DNA from: Ananas comosus
Taxonomy: Eukaryota > Streptophyta > Magnoliopsida > Poales > Bromeliaceae
NCBI RefSeq assembly: GCF_001540865.1
Contig: NC_033622.1
Span: forward strand, 7,088,460 to 7,152,459
Direction: 5' to 3'
DNA: 64,000 nucleotides
The notes under the pieces are model-generated. The model saw only the letters and a program-made list of their open reading frames with translations. It was not told where the DNA came from and did not search any database. The stretch's first letter is position 1. Every line of letters begins with the position of its first letter. The position numbers and the translations under genes were made by a program. Positions 9,232 through 20,325 of this stretch are shown piece after piece.

Positions 9232-10640
9232 CTAAAGTTGACTTCTTGTTCTCACACCAATTTGAGGATCTCCTATTATATTGGATAATGAGTGATCTTT
9301 TGACACTCTCATGGGTGTAGTCTCCAATGACGTACTTGGAATTTCAGATGAGTTACTTAAGATTTCAAATGAATCATGTGATGCAACAATTTCAGAGGGT
9401 GCAGAATTATCAGATGCAGAAATATCATCATTCACAGGCAATACAAATGGAGAATCATTATCATCATCATTCAACAAAGCATTGGAAAAATCATTCACAG
9501 AAGATCCTACAGAAGAAGCTTCATCTATTTTTATATTAATAAGTTCTACCACCGTCTTAGTACACAAATTGTACGCACGATATGCTCGACTTGTAGTAGA
9601 ATAACCAAGAAAAATTCCTTCGTCACTTCGGGAGTCAAATTTTCCAAGATTTTCACGATCCCGAAGGATAAAACACTTACTCCCGAAGACACGAAAATAA
9701 TTGATATTCGGTTTTCTACCAAGCCACAGTTCATACGGAGTGTTGCGGACATAAATCTGATTGATGACATAGACGGCCGTGTTAACCGCTTCAGCCCAAA
9801 AATGTAAAGCAACTTTCTTACTATGAAGCATAACACGAGCCATCTCTTGTACAACCCGATTTTTGCATTCAACTACTCCGTTCTATTGTGAAGTATAAGG
9901 AGCAGAGAATTCATGTTTAATACCTTTTGAAACACAGAAATCAACAAATTTTGAATTTATGAATTCTCCCCCTTGATCACTTCGAATGCGCATAATTTTA
10001 TCATTACATTCATTCATAAGACGAAGACAGATTTCAGAAAAAGAATTAAAAATATCAGCTTTTTCACGTAAGAAAGCACTCCATACAAAACAAGTAAAAT
10101 CATCAACAATAAGCAAGATATATCGTTTTCCACCCAAACTTTGAATCCTAGAAGGTCCCATCAAGTCCATGTAAAGTAACTCTAAAGGTTTAGATGTCCC
10201 TAAGTTGTTCAAATTCTTATGTGCGGATCTAGTTTGTTTTCCTAGTTGACAACCCCCACACATAGTATTCTCTTTAAAGTCTATCTTAGGTACACCTCTA
10301 ACAATCTCCTTCTTCGATATCTTAGATAGTTCCTTAAAGTTTATGTGACCTAGACGTTCATGCCATAAGGTTTCAGTCTCTAATGTCGCTAGGTTATATT
10401 TTTTAGATGAAGTATTGGGAACTACATAACAGTTGTTCTGAGATCTTACACCTTTTAAAAAGATATCATCATCATGAGTCACATTGCATTCTTTATCGAA
10501 AAAATTCACAGAGTACTCGTCATTACACAATTGGCTTATGCTTACGAGATTTGATTTAAGCCCCTCAATATAAAAAAACATCATTCAACGTAGGGCCATC
10601 TGAGATAGTGACTGTTCCTTTTCCAATGATTTTTTATGAC
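9232..10640 (-). pseudogene. pol: Copia GAG-pre-integrase and integrase of element E
   Basis: Integrase inserts the cDNA into the host genome. The zinc-binding part is LWHERLGHINF...CGGCQLGK (about 10255-10371). The catalytic core has YMDLMGP and RSDQGGEF. The core is followed by a premature stop near 9883 (...APYTSQ|stop, then NGVVEC), and the frame continues from there to 9232 with the C-terminal part (ELWLGRKPNINYFRVFGSKCF, DEGIFLGYS). Both segments are in the same frame, so a single nonsense change splits them. Confidence 0.85.
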
Positions 10641-12748
10641 CAACCGTCTCCAAAAACAACAAGTCCTCCGGAGATTTTATTTAAAGAAGTAAACCAATTT
10701 TTATCGCCGATCATGTGACGTGAGCAACCACTATCTAGATACCAAGAAGTATTATCGTAAGCATGAAGTGAAGTGTGGATGACAAGACAAGGAATGAGTT
10801 CACCTTTGCGCACCCAAACCTTGCGTGTTTTGGTTTGCGTCGGCCGACATGATTGAGACACGTGTTGCTTGTCGACGATTTGTGTAGTTTTCCTCTTCAT
10901 AGCATCCTTCTTAGGCTTCCACGTTTGTTTTGTCTTTAATTTCGAATCATCCTTCTTAGGCTTCCATGTTGTGGCGGGGTTCTTAGACTTTTGTTTACAA
11001 AACTTTTTCACATGTCCTAAAACATCACAAAGATGACAAGTTTTGTTAGCAAAAGGATTCTTAGGAGGAACAAACTTACCATAAACTGTCGGAATCGGTT
11101 TTGTCGAGTGTTCGTCTACTTTTTTCATCACTTGATCGACATACGTCCGTACGTATCAAAGTCCGAATTTATTGGTTTGACCAAGTCCTAGCATCTTATC
11201 AAGTTTGCTAGAGCTAGACGAGAATTGATTTAAATCCGATTTGAGTTGAATAATCGTCTTGATGAATTCCATATTGGATTCTTTAGCTTCCGTGCATTGC
11301 TTGGTAAGAAAATTGATATTTTCAATATGAGACTCCTTTTCCTTTTCAAGCAATGCACACTTGTCAAGTAAAAAATTGTAAGCCTTAGTCAAACCTTCTT
11401 TTTCTTGATCAAGACTTTTTGTCAACGACTCTAATCTTGTATTCTCTTGATCCAGATCATACAATCTACGCCGCAATTTCTTGTTGTGTTTTGCCACTTT
11501 CTTTGATTCAATAACAAGTTGGTGATATGCGGTGGCCATATCATCTTCATCCGATTCTTCATCCGATGAGTTCTCCGATGTAGATTTCTTATGCAAAGGA
11601 GACATAGAAATAGAGTCAGAGGATGCTAAACACATAAAAGTAGAATCATGTGCAATAAGTGCCGTGGCATTAACGTCCTCATCACTTGAGGATGACTCGT
11701 CAGAAGAAGAATCATCCCAAGTAATGGCTTGCATCCCTTTCTTTTCCAAAGACTTTTTATTTGGACAATCCGATGCAATATGACAAAAACCTCTACACTT
11801 ATAGCATTGGATTTGACCTTCACTACTTTTCTTTTCTTTTGTAGAGTCTTTTTGAAAGTTTTTCGATTTTTTAAATTTTGAAGAAGAAGAGAAACTCCCT
11901 TTTGATTTGCTTGGTTTGGAGGGAGTTGACTTGGAAGGAAACTTCTTTCTAAAGTTCCGACGGAACTTCTTTGTCAAAAGAGCCATTTGCTTCTCAAACT
12001 CTTCCAAGGTTACGTCTGAGTCCGAATCCGATGACGAAGATCCCACGTTGCCACCTTTCGTTGATTTTAGTGCCATACCTGAAGCTTTAGAAGATAACTT
12101 GGAAGAAGATGAATTAGAAGGAAAAGTCATCTCATAAGTTTGAAGTGCACCAACTAATTCTTCTACTTTTAATTCATCCGGATGTTTTACCGTTTCTATG
12201 GCCGCAACCTTAGGACAAAATCGTTCGGGAAGGGTTCTCAAAATTTTTCTAACAATTTTAGAGTTCGGAATTTTCTCTCCCAAATTAGCACATGTATTGA
12301 TAATATCTTGCAAACGAGTATAATACTCGGTAAAGATTTCATGTTCTTCCATACGAATAGAATCAAATCTACTAGTCAACATTTACAATTTTTGAACATT
12401 TACTAAGCTTGTACCCTCATGTGTAATTTGTAAAGTGTCCCAAATCTATTTGGCGGTTTCACACACCGAGACACGAGAAAATTCGGTTTAATTCAAAGCA
12501 TTAAATAAAGCATTGATACCCTTTCCGTTGAACGAAGAAAGTTCATTTTCGTCTTTCGTCCATTTATTTCTAAGTTTGGGACCGCTAACATTATCGACCA
12601 CTTCCGTAGGATTTTTCCATCCGAATTCAATAGATTGCCAAACCCGCTCGTCAATGGCAATAAGAAACGCTCTCATATGAACCTTCCAATAAGTATAATT
12701 AGTGCCATCGAAGAGAGGGGGTCGATTAATGTTACCGCCCTCGGCCAT
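10641..12748 (-). pseudogene. gag: Copia Gag and protease start of element E
   Basis: It starts at the ATG at 12746-12748 (MAEGGNINRPPLFDGTNYTYWK), the usual copia Gag opening. A UBN2-type core precedes zinc knuckles CYKCRGFCHIASDC (about 11810) and CHLCDVLGHVKKFC (about 11040). A serine-rich stretch and a coiled-coil-like stretch lie between the knuckles. The aspartic protease site is WYLDSGCSRHM (about 10735). The frame is interrupted by nonsense codons near 12486 and 12383, and another near 11154, without frame change until about 10640. Confidence 0.85.
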
Positions 12749-12766
12749 AGTTTACAACCTATACCT

Positions 12767-12778
12767 GCTCTGATACCA
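12767..12778 (-). promoter_or_regulatory. Primer-binding site of element E
   Basis: TGGTATCAGAGC on the minus strand, two bases from the LTR end at 12781. Confidence 0.9.
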
Positions 12779-13433
12779 CTTGTAAGATATGGATCCCAAG
12801 GATCTAAAAGGTAAAAGACACCTAGAGGGGGGTGAATAGGTGTGACCGACAAAAACAAATAAAATCGATGCAAATTAAAAGAGAATGCGAAAAATAAAAT
12901 CAACACACCGAGATTTTAACGTGGGAAAACTCCAATTCGGAGAGAAAAAACTACGGGACCGATCACACAAAGAAATCCACTAAGAAAACTTGAGTACAAG
13001 TGATTTACCGAAAATACATGACTCAATTTACCGAATCCTCGTTGTAGATTGTCTTCGCTGGTCCTCAATCGATCAAAGTCCTTCGATCGATCCTGCTGCA
13101 AATCCTCGCAGCGTCAACGCCTCGACTCCTCGATGCGTCCACCGAATCCTCGGCCTCACACGCAATCCACGTGCATTTGCTCCATTCGAAGCTCGTTGAG
13201 ATCACAATTTGTGGTGATTGAAACACTTAGAAAGCATATATGATATGAGGAGAAACCCTTCTTAGAACATCATCGATTTGATCCTCAAGGAACTCTTGAA
13301 TTGGAATCAAAGAATCAAATCGATGATTTAAGAACTTGATACTTAAAACATAGATCAAAAGCTCCAAATCAAGTTTTTGAGTTTCTAAAACATTATATCT
13401 CAAAGCATACATCATATGGGTACCCTCATATCA

Positions 13434-13441
13434 TATTTATA
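13434..13441 (-). promoter_or_regulatory. TATA box of the E LTR
   Basis: TATAAATA on the minus strand, about 70 bases downstream of the palindrome array. Confidence 0.6.
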
Positions 13442-13506
13442 GATTTAGAAGACTTAGAAGTAGACAAGGATTGCAAAAATACAATTTTAAAAACTGACGT
13501 CGTCCT

Positions 13507-13720
13507 CAGGGACCGGTCCTCCAAGTTGGAGACCGGTCCTTCGCTACGTAGCTGAAAATGCGTACGGGGACCGGTCCTCAATTCAGAGACCGATCCCTCC
13601 CCGCGCAAAAAGAAAGACTACTTACGGGAACCGGTCTTCAAGACCAGAGACCGGTCTCTCAAAACTTCTACGCAGAGAAGACTTGATGGGTCCGGTCGCT
13701 CTGATCAAGGACCGGTCCCT
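13507..13720 (-). repeat. Palindrome array, GGGACCGGTCCC type (E LTR)
   Basis: Eight units in four pairs; the two members of a pair are about 20 bases apart centre to centre and pairs about 50-60. Variants include GAGACCGATCCC, GGAACCGGTCTT and GGGTCCGGTCGC. This is a copia LTR, whereas the other arrays of this type are in gypsy LTRs. Confidence 0.8.
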
Positions 13721-13961
13721 GAGCCCTGAGATTTTCAGACAAATCCTATTTGATCAACAAAAATACAATCTAGGTCTTCTAAACATTATTTTACAATAAA
13801 ACCTCACCACAAACTATTTATAATCGTACCTGAGATCCCAAAATATGTGAATAAGTCTTTGACCTCCAAATTCCAATTCTTTCTTCAAACTTCGTCTTCT
13901 AACTCTTCAAGACTCCATTCAAACTTCACGAAAGTCGCCAACGAAAAAAAAAATGTTAACA

Positions 13962-14970
13962 TGATGCAATTTGAGTGATCGTGGATAGGTTGACGAAATC
14001 AGCTCATTTCATACCTATTTACACTACTTGGACTGGTGAGAGACTTGCACAGGTATATCTTGACGAGATTGTGCGATTGCACGGGGTACCTACTTCTATA
14101 GTTTCGGATCAAGATTCCCGTTTTGTATCCTATTTTTGGAGGAGGTTACAGGATGCCTTGGGCACGCGCTTGGATTTCAGTACCGCTTTCCACCCTTAGA
14201 GTGACGGGCAGTCAGAGCGCACTATACAGACACTTGAGGACATGCTTCGAGCCTGTGTGATCGACTTCTAGGGCGAATGGTCGCAGCATCTACGGATGGC
14301 GGAGTTTGCTTATAACAATAGTTATCAAGCAAGCATCAAGATGGCACCTTTCGAGGCACTCTATGGACGAAACTGCAGATCGCCACTTCACTAGAGTGAA
14401 GTTGGCGAGAGATTAGCTTTAGGCCCCGATGTGCTCCAAGAAGAAGGGGACAAGGTTCATATTGCTTGGGAGCGACTGTTGACAGCCCAGAGTAGGCAAA
14501 AGAGTTATACTGATAAGCGTCGACGAGACTTGGAGTTTCAAATTGGAGATCATGTCTTCTTGAAAGTCTCACCGACCAGAGGGATTAGAAGATTTGGCAT
14601 CCGAGGTAAGTTGAGCCCCCGATACATCAGACCGTATGAGGTTTTGGAGCGTGTAGGCCCAGTAGCGTATCGACTTGCTCTACCACCGAATCTATCGGGT
14701 GTACACAATGTATTTCATGTATCGGTCGTTCGAAAATACATCCATGATCCTGCTCATGTTTTGGATACTATACCAGTGGAGCTGAGGGATGACTTGAGTT
14801 TTGAAGAGCAGCCTTTGAGGATTTTGGCTCGCGAGGTGAAGAGGCTACGGAACCGTGAGATTCTCTACGTGAAGGTGCTTTGGAGCAACCACGATGAACG
14901 CGAGGCCACTTGGGAGTTGGAGAGCGCACTGCAGGAGCGCTATCCCCATCTTTTTCAGATAGAGGCTTGA
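13962..14970 (+). pseudogene. pol: Gypsy integrase C-terminal half and chromodomain-like tail (F)
   Basis: It resumes in the integrase core ([30 protein letters not shown], then [20 protein letters not shown] with the catalytic glutamate). It continues through [14 protein letters not shown] and [28 protein letters not shown] to the tail ILAREVKRLRNREI...VKVLWSNH...[18 protein letters not shown], typical of chromoviruses. Premature stops occur at 14197 (TAG), about 14269 (TAG) and about 14392 (TAG, replacing the tryptophan of LHWSEVG). The frame is otherwise continuous. Confidence 0.85.
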
Positions 14971-15008
14971 GGTACTTGCTTTTTGAGTTTCGCTGACGAA
15001 ACTCCTTT

Positions 15009-15022
15009 TTAGGAAGGGTGAA
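15009..15022 (+). promoter_or_regulatory. Polypurine tract of element F
   Basis: AGGAAGGGTGAA directly before the LTR; relatives read GGAGGGGTGAA. Confidence 0.7.
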
Positions 15023-15217
15023 TGTAACACACTGGACCTTTGCAAATTGTGAGGTTCTAGTGTTTGATCTGTGTTCTCAGTTTTTTCAGATTTTTTGGTG
15101 GGTCGTTGACAGTGTTCCGACCTATGGCTCGTATCTCGAGATTTGTAGTATTTTATGTAGCGCTAAGGTCACCAAAGAGATGGGCTTAGGCTACCCTCGG
15201 ATTGCATTCTGCACACT

Positions 15218-15371
15218 GTAACCGGTGACAGGTCGATGGCTGTACTGGTACAGATTTTGTACCAGTACACTTTGATGGTTGTACCGGTACACTTGTGCCG
15301 AATTTCAAACTCGAGGCTCCGGTTTACTGTCTCGCGGGATTTGTGCCAGTACACTTTCCCGTGTATCGGGA
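15218..15371 (+). repeat. Palindrome array, TGTACCGGTACA type (F LTR)
   Basis: Six units, several degenerated at the central CCGG (TGTACTGGTACA, TGTACCAGTACA, TGTATCGGGACA), as expected for loss of methylated cytosines. Confidence 0.75.
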
Positions 15372-16309
15372 CACTTTGGCAGAATCTGAACAAGTCGAAC
15401 TGCAGAGGTGTTTTTGCGATTGTGGCCTTCTATATCATCACCCACGCCCCTAGGCTGTTCCTTGAGCTTGGAACAGCAGGGAGAAAGTGAGGGAGCTCTC
15501 CACACCTTTCCATTTCATTTCTTTGATTTTTGCTTGGATTTTAAGAGATTAAACATCTCTTTTGCTTCTTTTACTTGTTGGAGGCTTTTCCACCATTGGA
15601 GAGGACTTGGAGCTTTGTTGGAGGCTTGTTGGAGGAGAGATCTTCGACCCCACTTGATTTTGAGCCCAAGTTGAGACTTATCTTGAGGTTAGTAGCATGA
15701 TTCCATCTTTTGATTCATGTTTTAGAGGTTTTCTTGAGATGAAACCCTAAGGATGGAAACTTAGGGTTTATTTGGGACTTTTTGATTAGAAGCTTTTAGA
15801 GCTCATCTAATTGGATTAGAATCTTGGTTTAGGTTGCTTTGGAAGGGATTTAGCTTCCATTTGGAATTTTAAAGGGGATTTCTACACTATAGGTGAGTTT
15901 TTGCCTCTTTACGTGAGTTGGTTAATGTTTGAGCCTAGGGCTTTTCGTAACGTATATGTATCTCTTCTCTTGTGACCTTTAGGGTACTAGGAGAATTGTG
16001 GACAACTCCGTTCGGTGAAACGAAGGAGTTTTAGCAGTGCTCGGTGGGTTTGACCTCACCTAAGAATGAGAAAATCTCATTTTTGTGGATTTATGTATCG
16101 TAGAATGGAAAATCATGCATTTTCATGTTAGATGTATTATTTATGAATTTTAGAATGCCTAAAATGCTTATATTGTATACAATACATTTTTGGACCTCTA
16201 TGTAGTAGAGAACTTGCATGTGAGACTTATCCATGAGTTCAGCATTCGGATTTGGGACTTAGAATTGTATTTCATATAGTGAAATGACAATGATTATATA
16301 TACCCTTGG

Positions 16310-16610
16310 TCATACGAGGAAACATTAGGCCATGAAGTGGCTTGGGACTTGAATAATATGTGAACTTAGTAAGCTAATGTCATAAAGAGACATTGAGCTT
16401 GGGCTATATGTGAACTTAGTAAGCTAATGTCATAAAGAGATAGTGAGCTTGGGCTATATGTGAACCTAGTAGATAATGTCATAAAAGGGCATTAGACTAA
16501 AGTGGTTTGTGACTTAGTAAGCTAATGTTATAAAGGGGCATTAGGCTTGGAATATGTGTGGACTTAGTAAACCTAATGTCATGAAGTGGCATTAGTGTTG
16601 GACCGAGATT
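16310..16610 (+). repeat. Tandem repeats of about 58 bp in the F LTR
   Basis: Five to six imperfect units share GAACTTAGTAAGCTAATGTC followed by ATAAAGAGACATT and GCTTGGGCTATATGT. Related single units occur in other LTRs of the family (for example 19614-19645). Confidence 0.75.
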
Positions 16611-17338
16611 TCGGCATAGTGAGATGTAATCCCATAAAGGGGAATTGGACATAATGAACGGTTAAACCTTCACGTTGGACATTGGACTAGACCAATGGGT
16701 TGCTAGTAATTGTTACCATATTAGAGACATGATGATCAGACATTTGAGACGATGACTACGCTTGCTTGCCATTTGTGCTCATTCGCACATGCTTGTGATG
16801 GTCGTCCCTACAAGCCAGCACTCCGGAGTTAGCCTATACGACTTGTGTTCGCTCGTGCGATATTGAAAAGCCTACGGGGCCGGGTGGGACAGACTCATTC
16901 CTCGTATGGGTATGTTGGGCTACCACAGGCACTTAGGCGGCACAAGCCGGACTACCTTGGGTAGGTTCTTAATAGGAAATGGAAATCGACACGGTGTCGC
17001 ATTAGTAAAAATCACTACTAAACAGATTATAGTAGTTAGGTTTCTTGGACATGCTTATAGCATAGGTTTGGACTTATAGTATACTTGATTATAGCGCTCT
17101 TTGCACTTCAGTATACTTGCTTGCCATGTGGGATCACACTAGTTTTGTGTTGGACATATATGAGCATGATAGAATCTGTGTACTACACATTGCCATCATA
17201 TTGCTTATAGCATAGTAGTTTATTTTAGCATTCAATACATGCTTTCGTATCCGCAGTTTACGTCCAGTTGTTTATCATATCTACCGTACTCTTTGGGCCT
17301 AGTGGCGTAATGTGCTCAGGTCAGTAATTGCCCACTTG

Positions 17339-17357
17339 GAACTATAAATTATAATTC
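17339..17357 (+). other. Conserved LTR hairpin (F)
   Basis: GAACTATAA A TTATAATTC: a longer stem than in relatives, with one C-A mismatch (AGTTC changed to AATTC) near the base. Confidence 0.6.
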
Positions 17358-17761
17358 TCACGCCCCCTGTTTCTTGTTTCCTTACAGAGCCTTCCACACC
17401 GGGCGAGGCTAGGGACCGCGGAAAGGGCATCGCCTCGAGCTAGCTCTTTTGTAAGGGTCGTGTCGATAGGTGGTCTATCTCTCATTGGTTTCTTTTTTTG
17501 AGAGGTTGAGAGTTGTACCATGTATAGAAATTATCCATTTTGTATTTTGAGACAGATGTTGTACTTTATGTTTTTATTATTGGATCAGTTTACTGTTCTC
17601 TACTTGTTGTTAGTATGTAGCTGCTAGTTGCTCTGATATCTATAGTTGTTTACTTTTCCTTGCTTTCATATCTCTATTGTTGTAGACGCCTTATATGTGC
17701 AGGCATATGGCGGGTCTGGGCACGCACCGGGCGGGCCTATGCCGGGTCCCGGGGCGTGACA

Positions 17762-17990
17762 GAAAGTGTACCGGTACAGATCCCATGAATGCGCAAACCT
17801 GAGGCTCGGGTTGGACATAACCCATATCTGTACCGGTACAACCATCAGGGCTATACCGATACACAATGTGTTCCAGTACAACCATCAAGGTTGTACCGGT
17901 ACACAACCCTGCAGAGGCAACCCGAGAGTAGACCACTCAATCCAATCTTTTGGATTTTGGTGCCGAGTTTAAAACCTCAATTCTCGGGAT
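17762..17990 (-). repeat. LTR fragment K (TGTAACACACT family), inverted and truncated
   Basis: The reverse complement matches about 18415-18640 of element I's LTR, including TTTGGATTTTGGTAC and five palindrome units (17765-17912). Its right end stops at GCGAGCC, where the first 105 or so bases of the LTR should follow. J's reverse-transcriptase sequence begins there instead. Element F is inserted at its left side. Confidence 0.75.
17765..17912 (-). repeat. Palindrome array, TGTACCGGTACA type (fragment K)
   Basis: Five units, two of them mutated (ATACCGATACAC, GTTCCAGTACAA). Confidence 0.7.
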
Positions 17991-18308
17991 GCGAGCCGTG
18001 GATCCTAAGAAAATTGAGGCTATCAAGGATTGGCCGAGACCGACGAGCGTCACTGAGATCCGGAGCTTTCTCGGATTAGCCGGCTACTACCGAAGATTTG
18101 TTGAGGGGTTCGCTAAGCTGTCTACTCCCCTCACGAGGCTCACGCATAACGGTGTCAAGTTCATCTGGAATGATGCATGTGAGAGAAGCTTCCAAGAGTT
18201 GAAACAACGACTAACGACCGCCCCGATCTTGCCCCTACCTGTTGCTTGAGCAGGGTATGTGGTTTACAGTGATGCATCCCTAAATGGACTGGGCTGCGTT
18301 TTGATGCA
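17991..18308 (+). pseudogene. pol: Gypsy reverse transcriptase/RNase H, left piece (element J)
   Basis: The frame gives [47 protein letters not shown], a stop (TGA at about 18247) and then [18 protein letters not shown]. It lines up with 23714-24022 of element I. It breaks at 18308 (GATGCA), where element I is inserted, and resumes at 28379 (ATGTAGGATGGCAAGGTGATCG). Everything of J left of 17991 is missing. Confidence 0.85.
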
Positions 18309-18506
18309 TGTAACACACTGAACCGTTGCAAATAGCGAGGTTCGAGTGTTTGATCTGTGTTCCGTGCTTTACCAGTTATTCTGGAGGGTCGTAGACAGTA
18401 TTCCGGCCTATGGCTCGCATCCTGAGATTTGAGATTTAAAGCTTGTACCAAAATCCAAAAAGATGGATAGTTGGTCCTGCTCTCGGGTCAGCCTCAGCCA
18501 GGCTTT

Positions 18507-18663
18507 GTACCGGTACAACCTTGATGGTTGTACCGGTACAGGATTTGTACCGGTATACCTTGATGGTTGTACCGGTACACTATTGGATTTCTGCGAACCC
18601 GAGGCTCGGGTTGGGCTGTTTCGTAGGAAGTGTACCGGTACACTTTTCCGTGTACCGGTACAC
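18507..18663 (+). repeat. Palindrome array, TGTACCGGTACA type (I 5' LTR)
   Basis: Six units; five are intact TGTACCGGTACA and one reads TGTACCGGTATA. Units 1-2 and 3-4 are pairs separated by the same ACCTTGATGGT spacer. Confidence 0.85.
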
Positions 18664-18717
18664 AATGCAGACTGGGCAGTTTTTCGGGCAGGGGTGTTTT
18701 TGCAATTGTTGCATCTC

Positions 18718-18725
18718 TATTTAAA
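18718..18725 (+). promoter_or_regulatory. TATA-like box of the I 5' LTR
   Basis: TATTTAAA lies about 55 bases after the last palindrome. The copy in the 3' LTR is at 26352-26359. Confidence 0.55.
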
Positions 18726-20305
18726 CACCACCACAGCCCTTGGAGCGCTCTTTTGAGCCCTAGACCTGTGGAGAAGAGGTGAGAACTCCTCCCCTTTGAT
18801 TCCTTCTCCATTTTTGTTGGATTCTAGCTAGTTTTGATCTCTTTCTTCTTCTCCTTCTTACTTTATGATGGTTTTCCTCCATAGGAGAAGCTTGGATTTC
18901 GGGATTGGAGTTTGTTTGAGGATAAACCTTCAACCCTAGAGGACTCTAGGTTTGGTTTGAAGCTTTCAAGAGGTAAGCAACAAATTTCTTTCTTCTAGAT
19001 TTGTATTTTGTTGCTTTATGTTAGTTGAAACTCTAGAATGTGATTTTAGGGTTAGAATTGGAGATTTTTGATTAGAGGCTTCTAGAACCAAATTGATTAG
19101 TTTAGAATCATGGTTTAGGTTGGCTTTGAAGGACTCTAACTCCCATTTGGAGATCGAGAGAGTTTCCTTCGCGTTCGGTGAGTTTTCACCCTTTTCTTGA
19201 GTTGCTTATTGTTCGACAACTTGGGTGTTCGTAAGGTTCGTTTAACTCTCTTTTCTATACCTTTAGGGCACTAGGAGAGTGGTGGACACCTTCGTCGGAA
19301 CAAACGAAGGGTTTCGATTAGCTTCGGTGGGTTTGGCTTCATTGGAATAGGAGAAAATGCCTCCTAAGTGGTTAAATGCTTTCGTATCATCGTGGTTTAT
19401 GCATTTTCATCCTAGATAGGATTTATGTGAATTTTTGAATGCTTAGAATGCATGCATTATGTATCATGAATATTTCACTCTATGTGTAGAGCCTTATGTG
19501 TAGTATCTATGCATGTGTTAAGTACTCTTCTTGCAAGTTTGGGAATATGTCTCTTATAAGAAAAATGTTTAGAATTTTGTACTCTTGAACATAATCACCA
19601 TGCTTGACTTAGTAGACAAAATGCCATAAAGGGGCACCTGTCTTAGAAAACTGTGAAACTGCAACTTAGAGCTATAGTGATAGGCTATTTTGACATCCAC
19701 TATTATTCCGTGTTTTAGACATAACGACGTAGTGGTAGGCCATCGAGATACTTGATATATTCCATATTTTTAGACATGAGGACTTGGTACTTGAGACAGA
19801 TCTTTCACTTGCTTGCCATTGTGCTCATTCGCACATACTTGTGATGGTCGCTCCCTACAAGCCGGCACTCCGAAGATAGCCATCGCGACATATGCTCGCT
19901 CGTGCGGGATTGGGCGCCGAAATGGGATGCCATGGGGGAGGCTCATTCTTAGAGTGGGGGTGTTGACTACCACGGGGCCATTAGGCACGGCGCAGGCCAG
20001 ACAGCCTACGGGTGGGTCTTACATGATTGGAACTTAGTGACAGAACATGCCATTTGGACTTTGACTAGAATAGTAAACAATGACATTTACTACTTAGCCT
20101 GTGGACATTATGTTAGTGATGCTCGTTTACATTCATGTTACAGTAGCTTTATTACTTATGCAATTTCATACTAAGTGGAGACATCATGTTGTAGTAAATT
20201 TTCATGCTTACTTACTAGTTGTTCATATTGCTTACATTTACACTTACCCCTTTTTAGTTGTTAGGCCTAGTAGCACATTTCACTGAAGACAGTAATTGCC
20301 CATTG

Positions 20306-20325
20306 GAAATTATTATTTAATAGTT
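20306..20325 (+). other. Conserved LTR hairpin (I 5' LTR)
   Basis: The left arm has changed (GAACT to AAATT) relative to the 3' LTR copy at 27941. One change leaves a U-G pair and the other lies at the stem base. It precedes TTTCTTTCAG|AGCC. Confidence 0.55.

Larger units (their letters stand above)
8242..13961 (-). mobile_element. Copia element E (SIRE-like), 5' two-thirds, minus strand
   Basis: On the minus strand it has a complete 5' LTR (12781-13961), primer site (12767-12778), gag, protease, integrase and part of the reverse transcriptase. It is cut at 8242 by LTR H. Gag and protease share one frame (12748 to about 10640) broken by nonsense codons only. After one frameshift region (about 10570-10640), integrase and reverse transcriptase share another frame. 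E lies inside the integrase gene of gypsy element F: F's coding sequence resumes at 13962 (GATGCAATTTGAGTGATCGTGG compared with 24888 onwards). Confidence 0.85.
12781..13961 (-). repeat. 5' LTR of copia element E
   Basis: On the minus strand it begins TGTTAACATTTTTTTTTTCG and ends CCATATCTTACA beside the primer site. It is 1181 bp long. It carries a GGGACCGGTCCC-type palindrome array (13507-13720) upstream of a TATA box (TATAAATA, 13434-13441). Its leader shares GAGTTTTCCCACGTT and CACCCCCCTCTAGGTG with the LTR of element G. Confidence 0.85.
13962..17761 (+). mobile_element. Gypsy chromovirus element F, 3' part
   Basis: It has integrase, chromodomain-like tail, polypurine tract and a full 3' LTR (15023-17761). 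The left part is displaced by copia E and lies outside the window. It is a member of the LTR family beginning TGTAACACACT. The five bases after the LTR (gaaag, 17762-17766) lie inside LTR fragment K and would be the target duplication. Confidence 0.8.
15023..17761 (+). repeat. 3' LTR of element F
   Basis: It starts TGTAACACACTGGACC and ends GGGGCGTGACA, 2739 bp. It holds a palindrome array (15218-15371), a TATA-like TATATC at 15431, a tandem repeat block (about 16310-16610), the conserved hairpin (17339-17357) and the acceptor-like TTCCTTACAG|AGCC near 17388. Confidence 0.85.
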
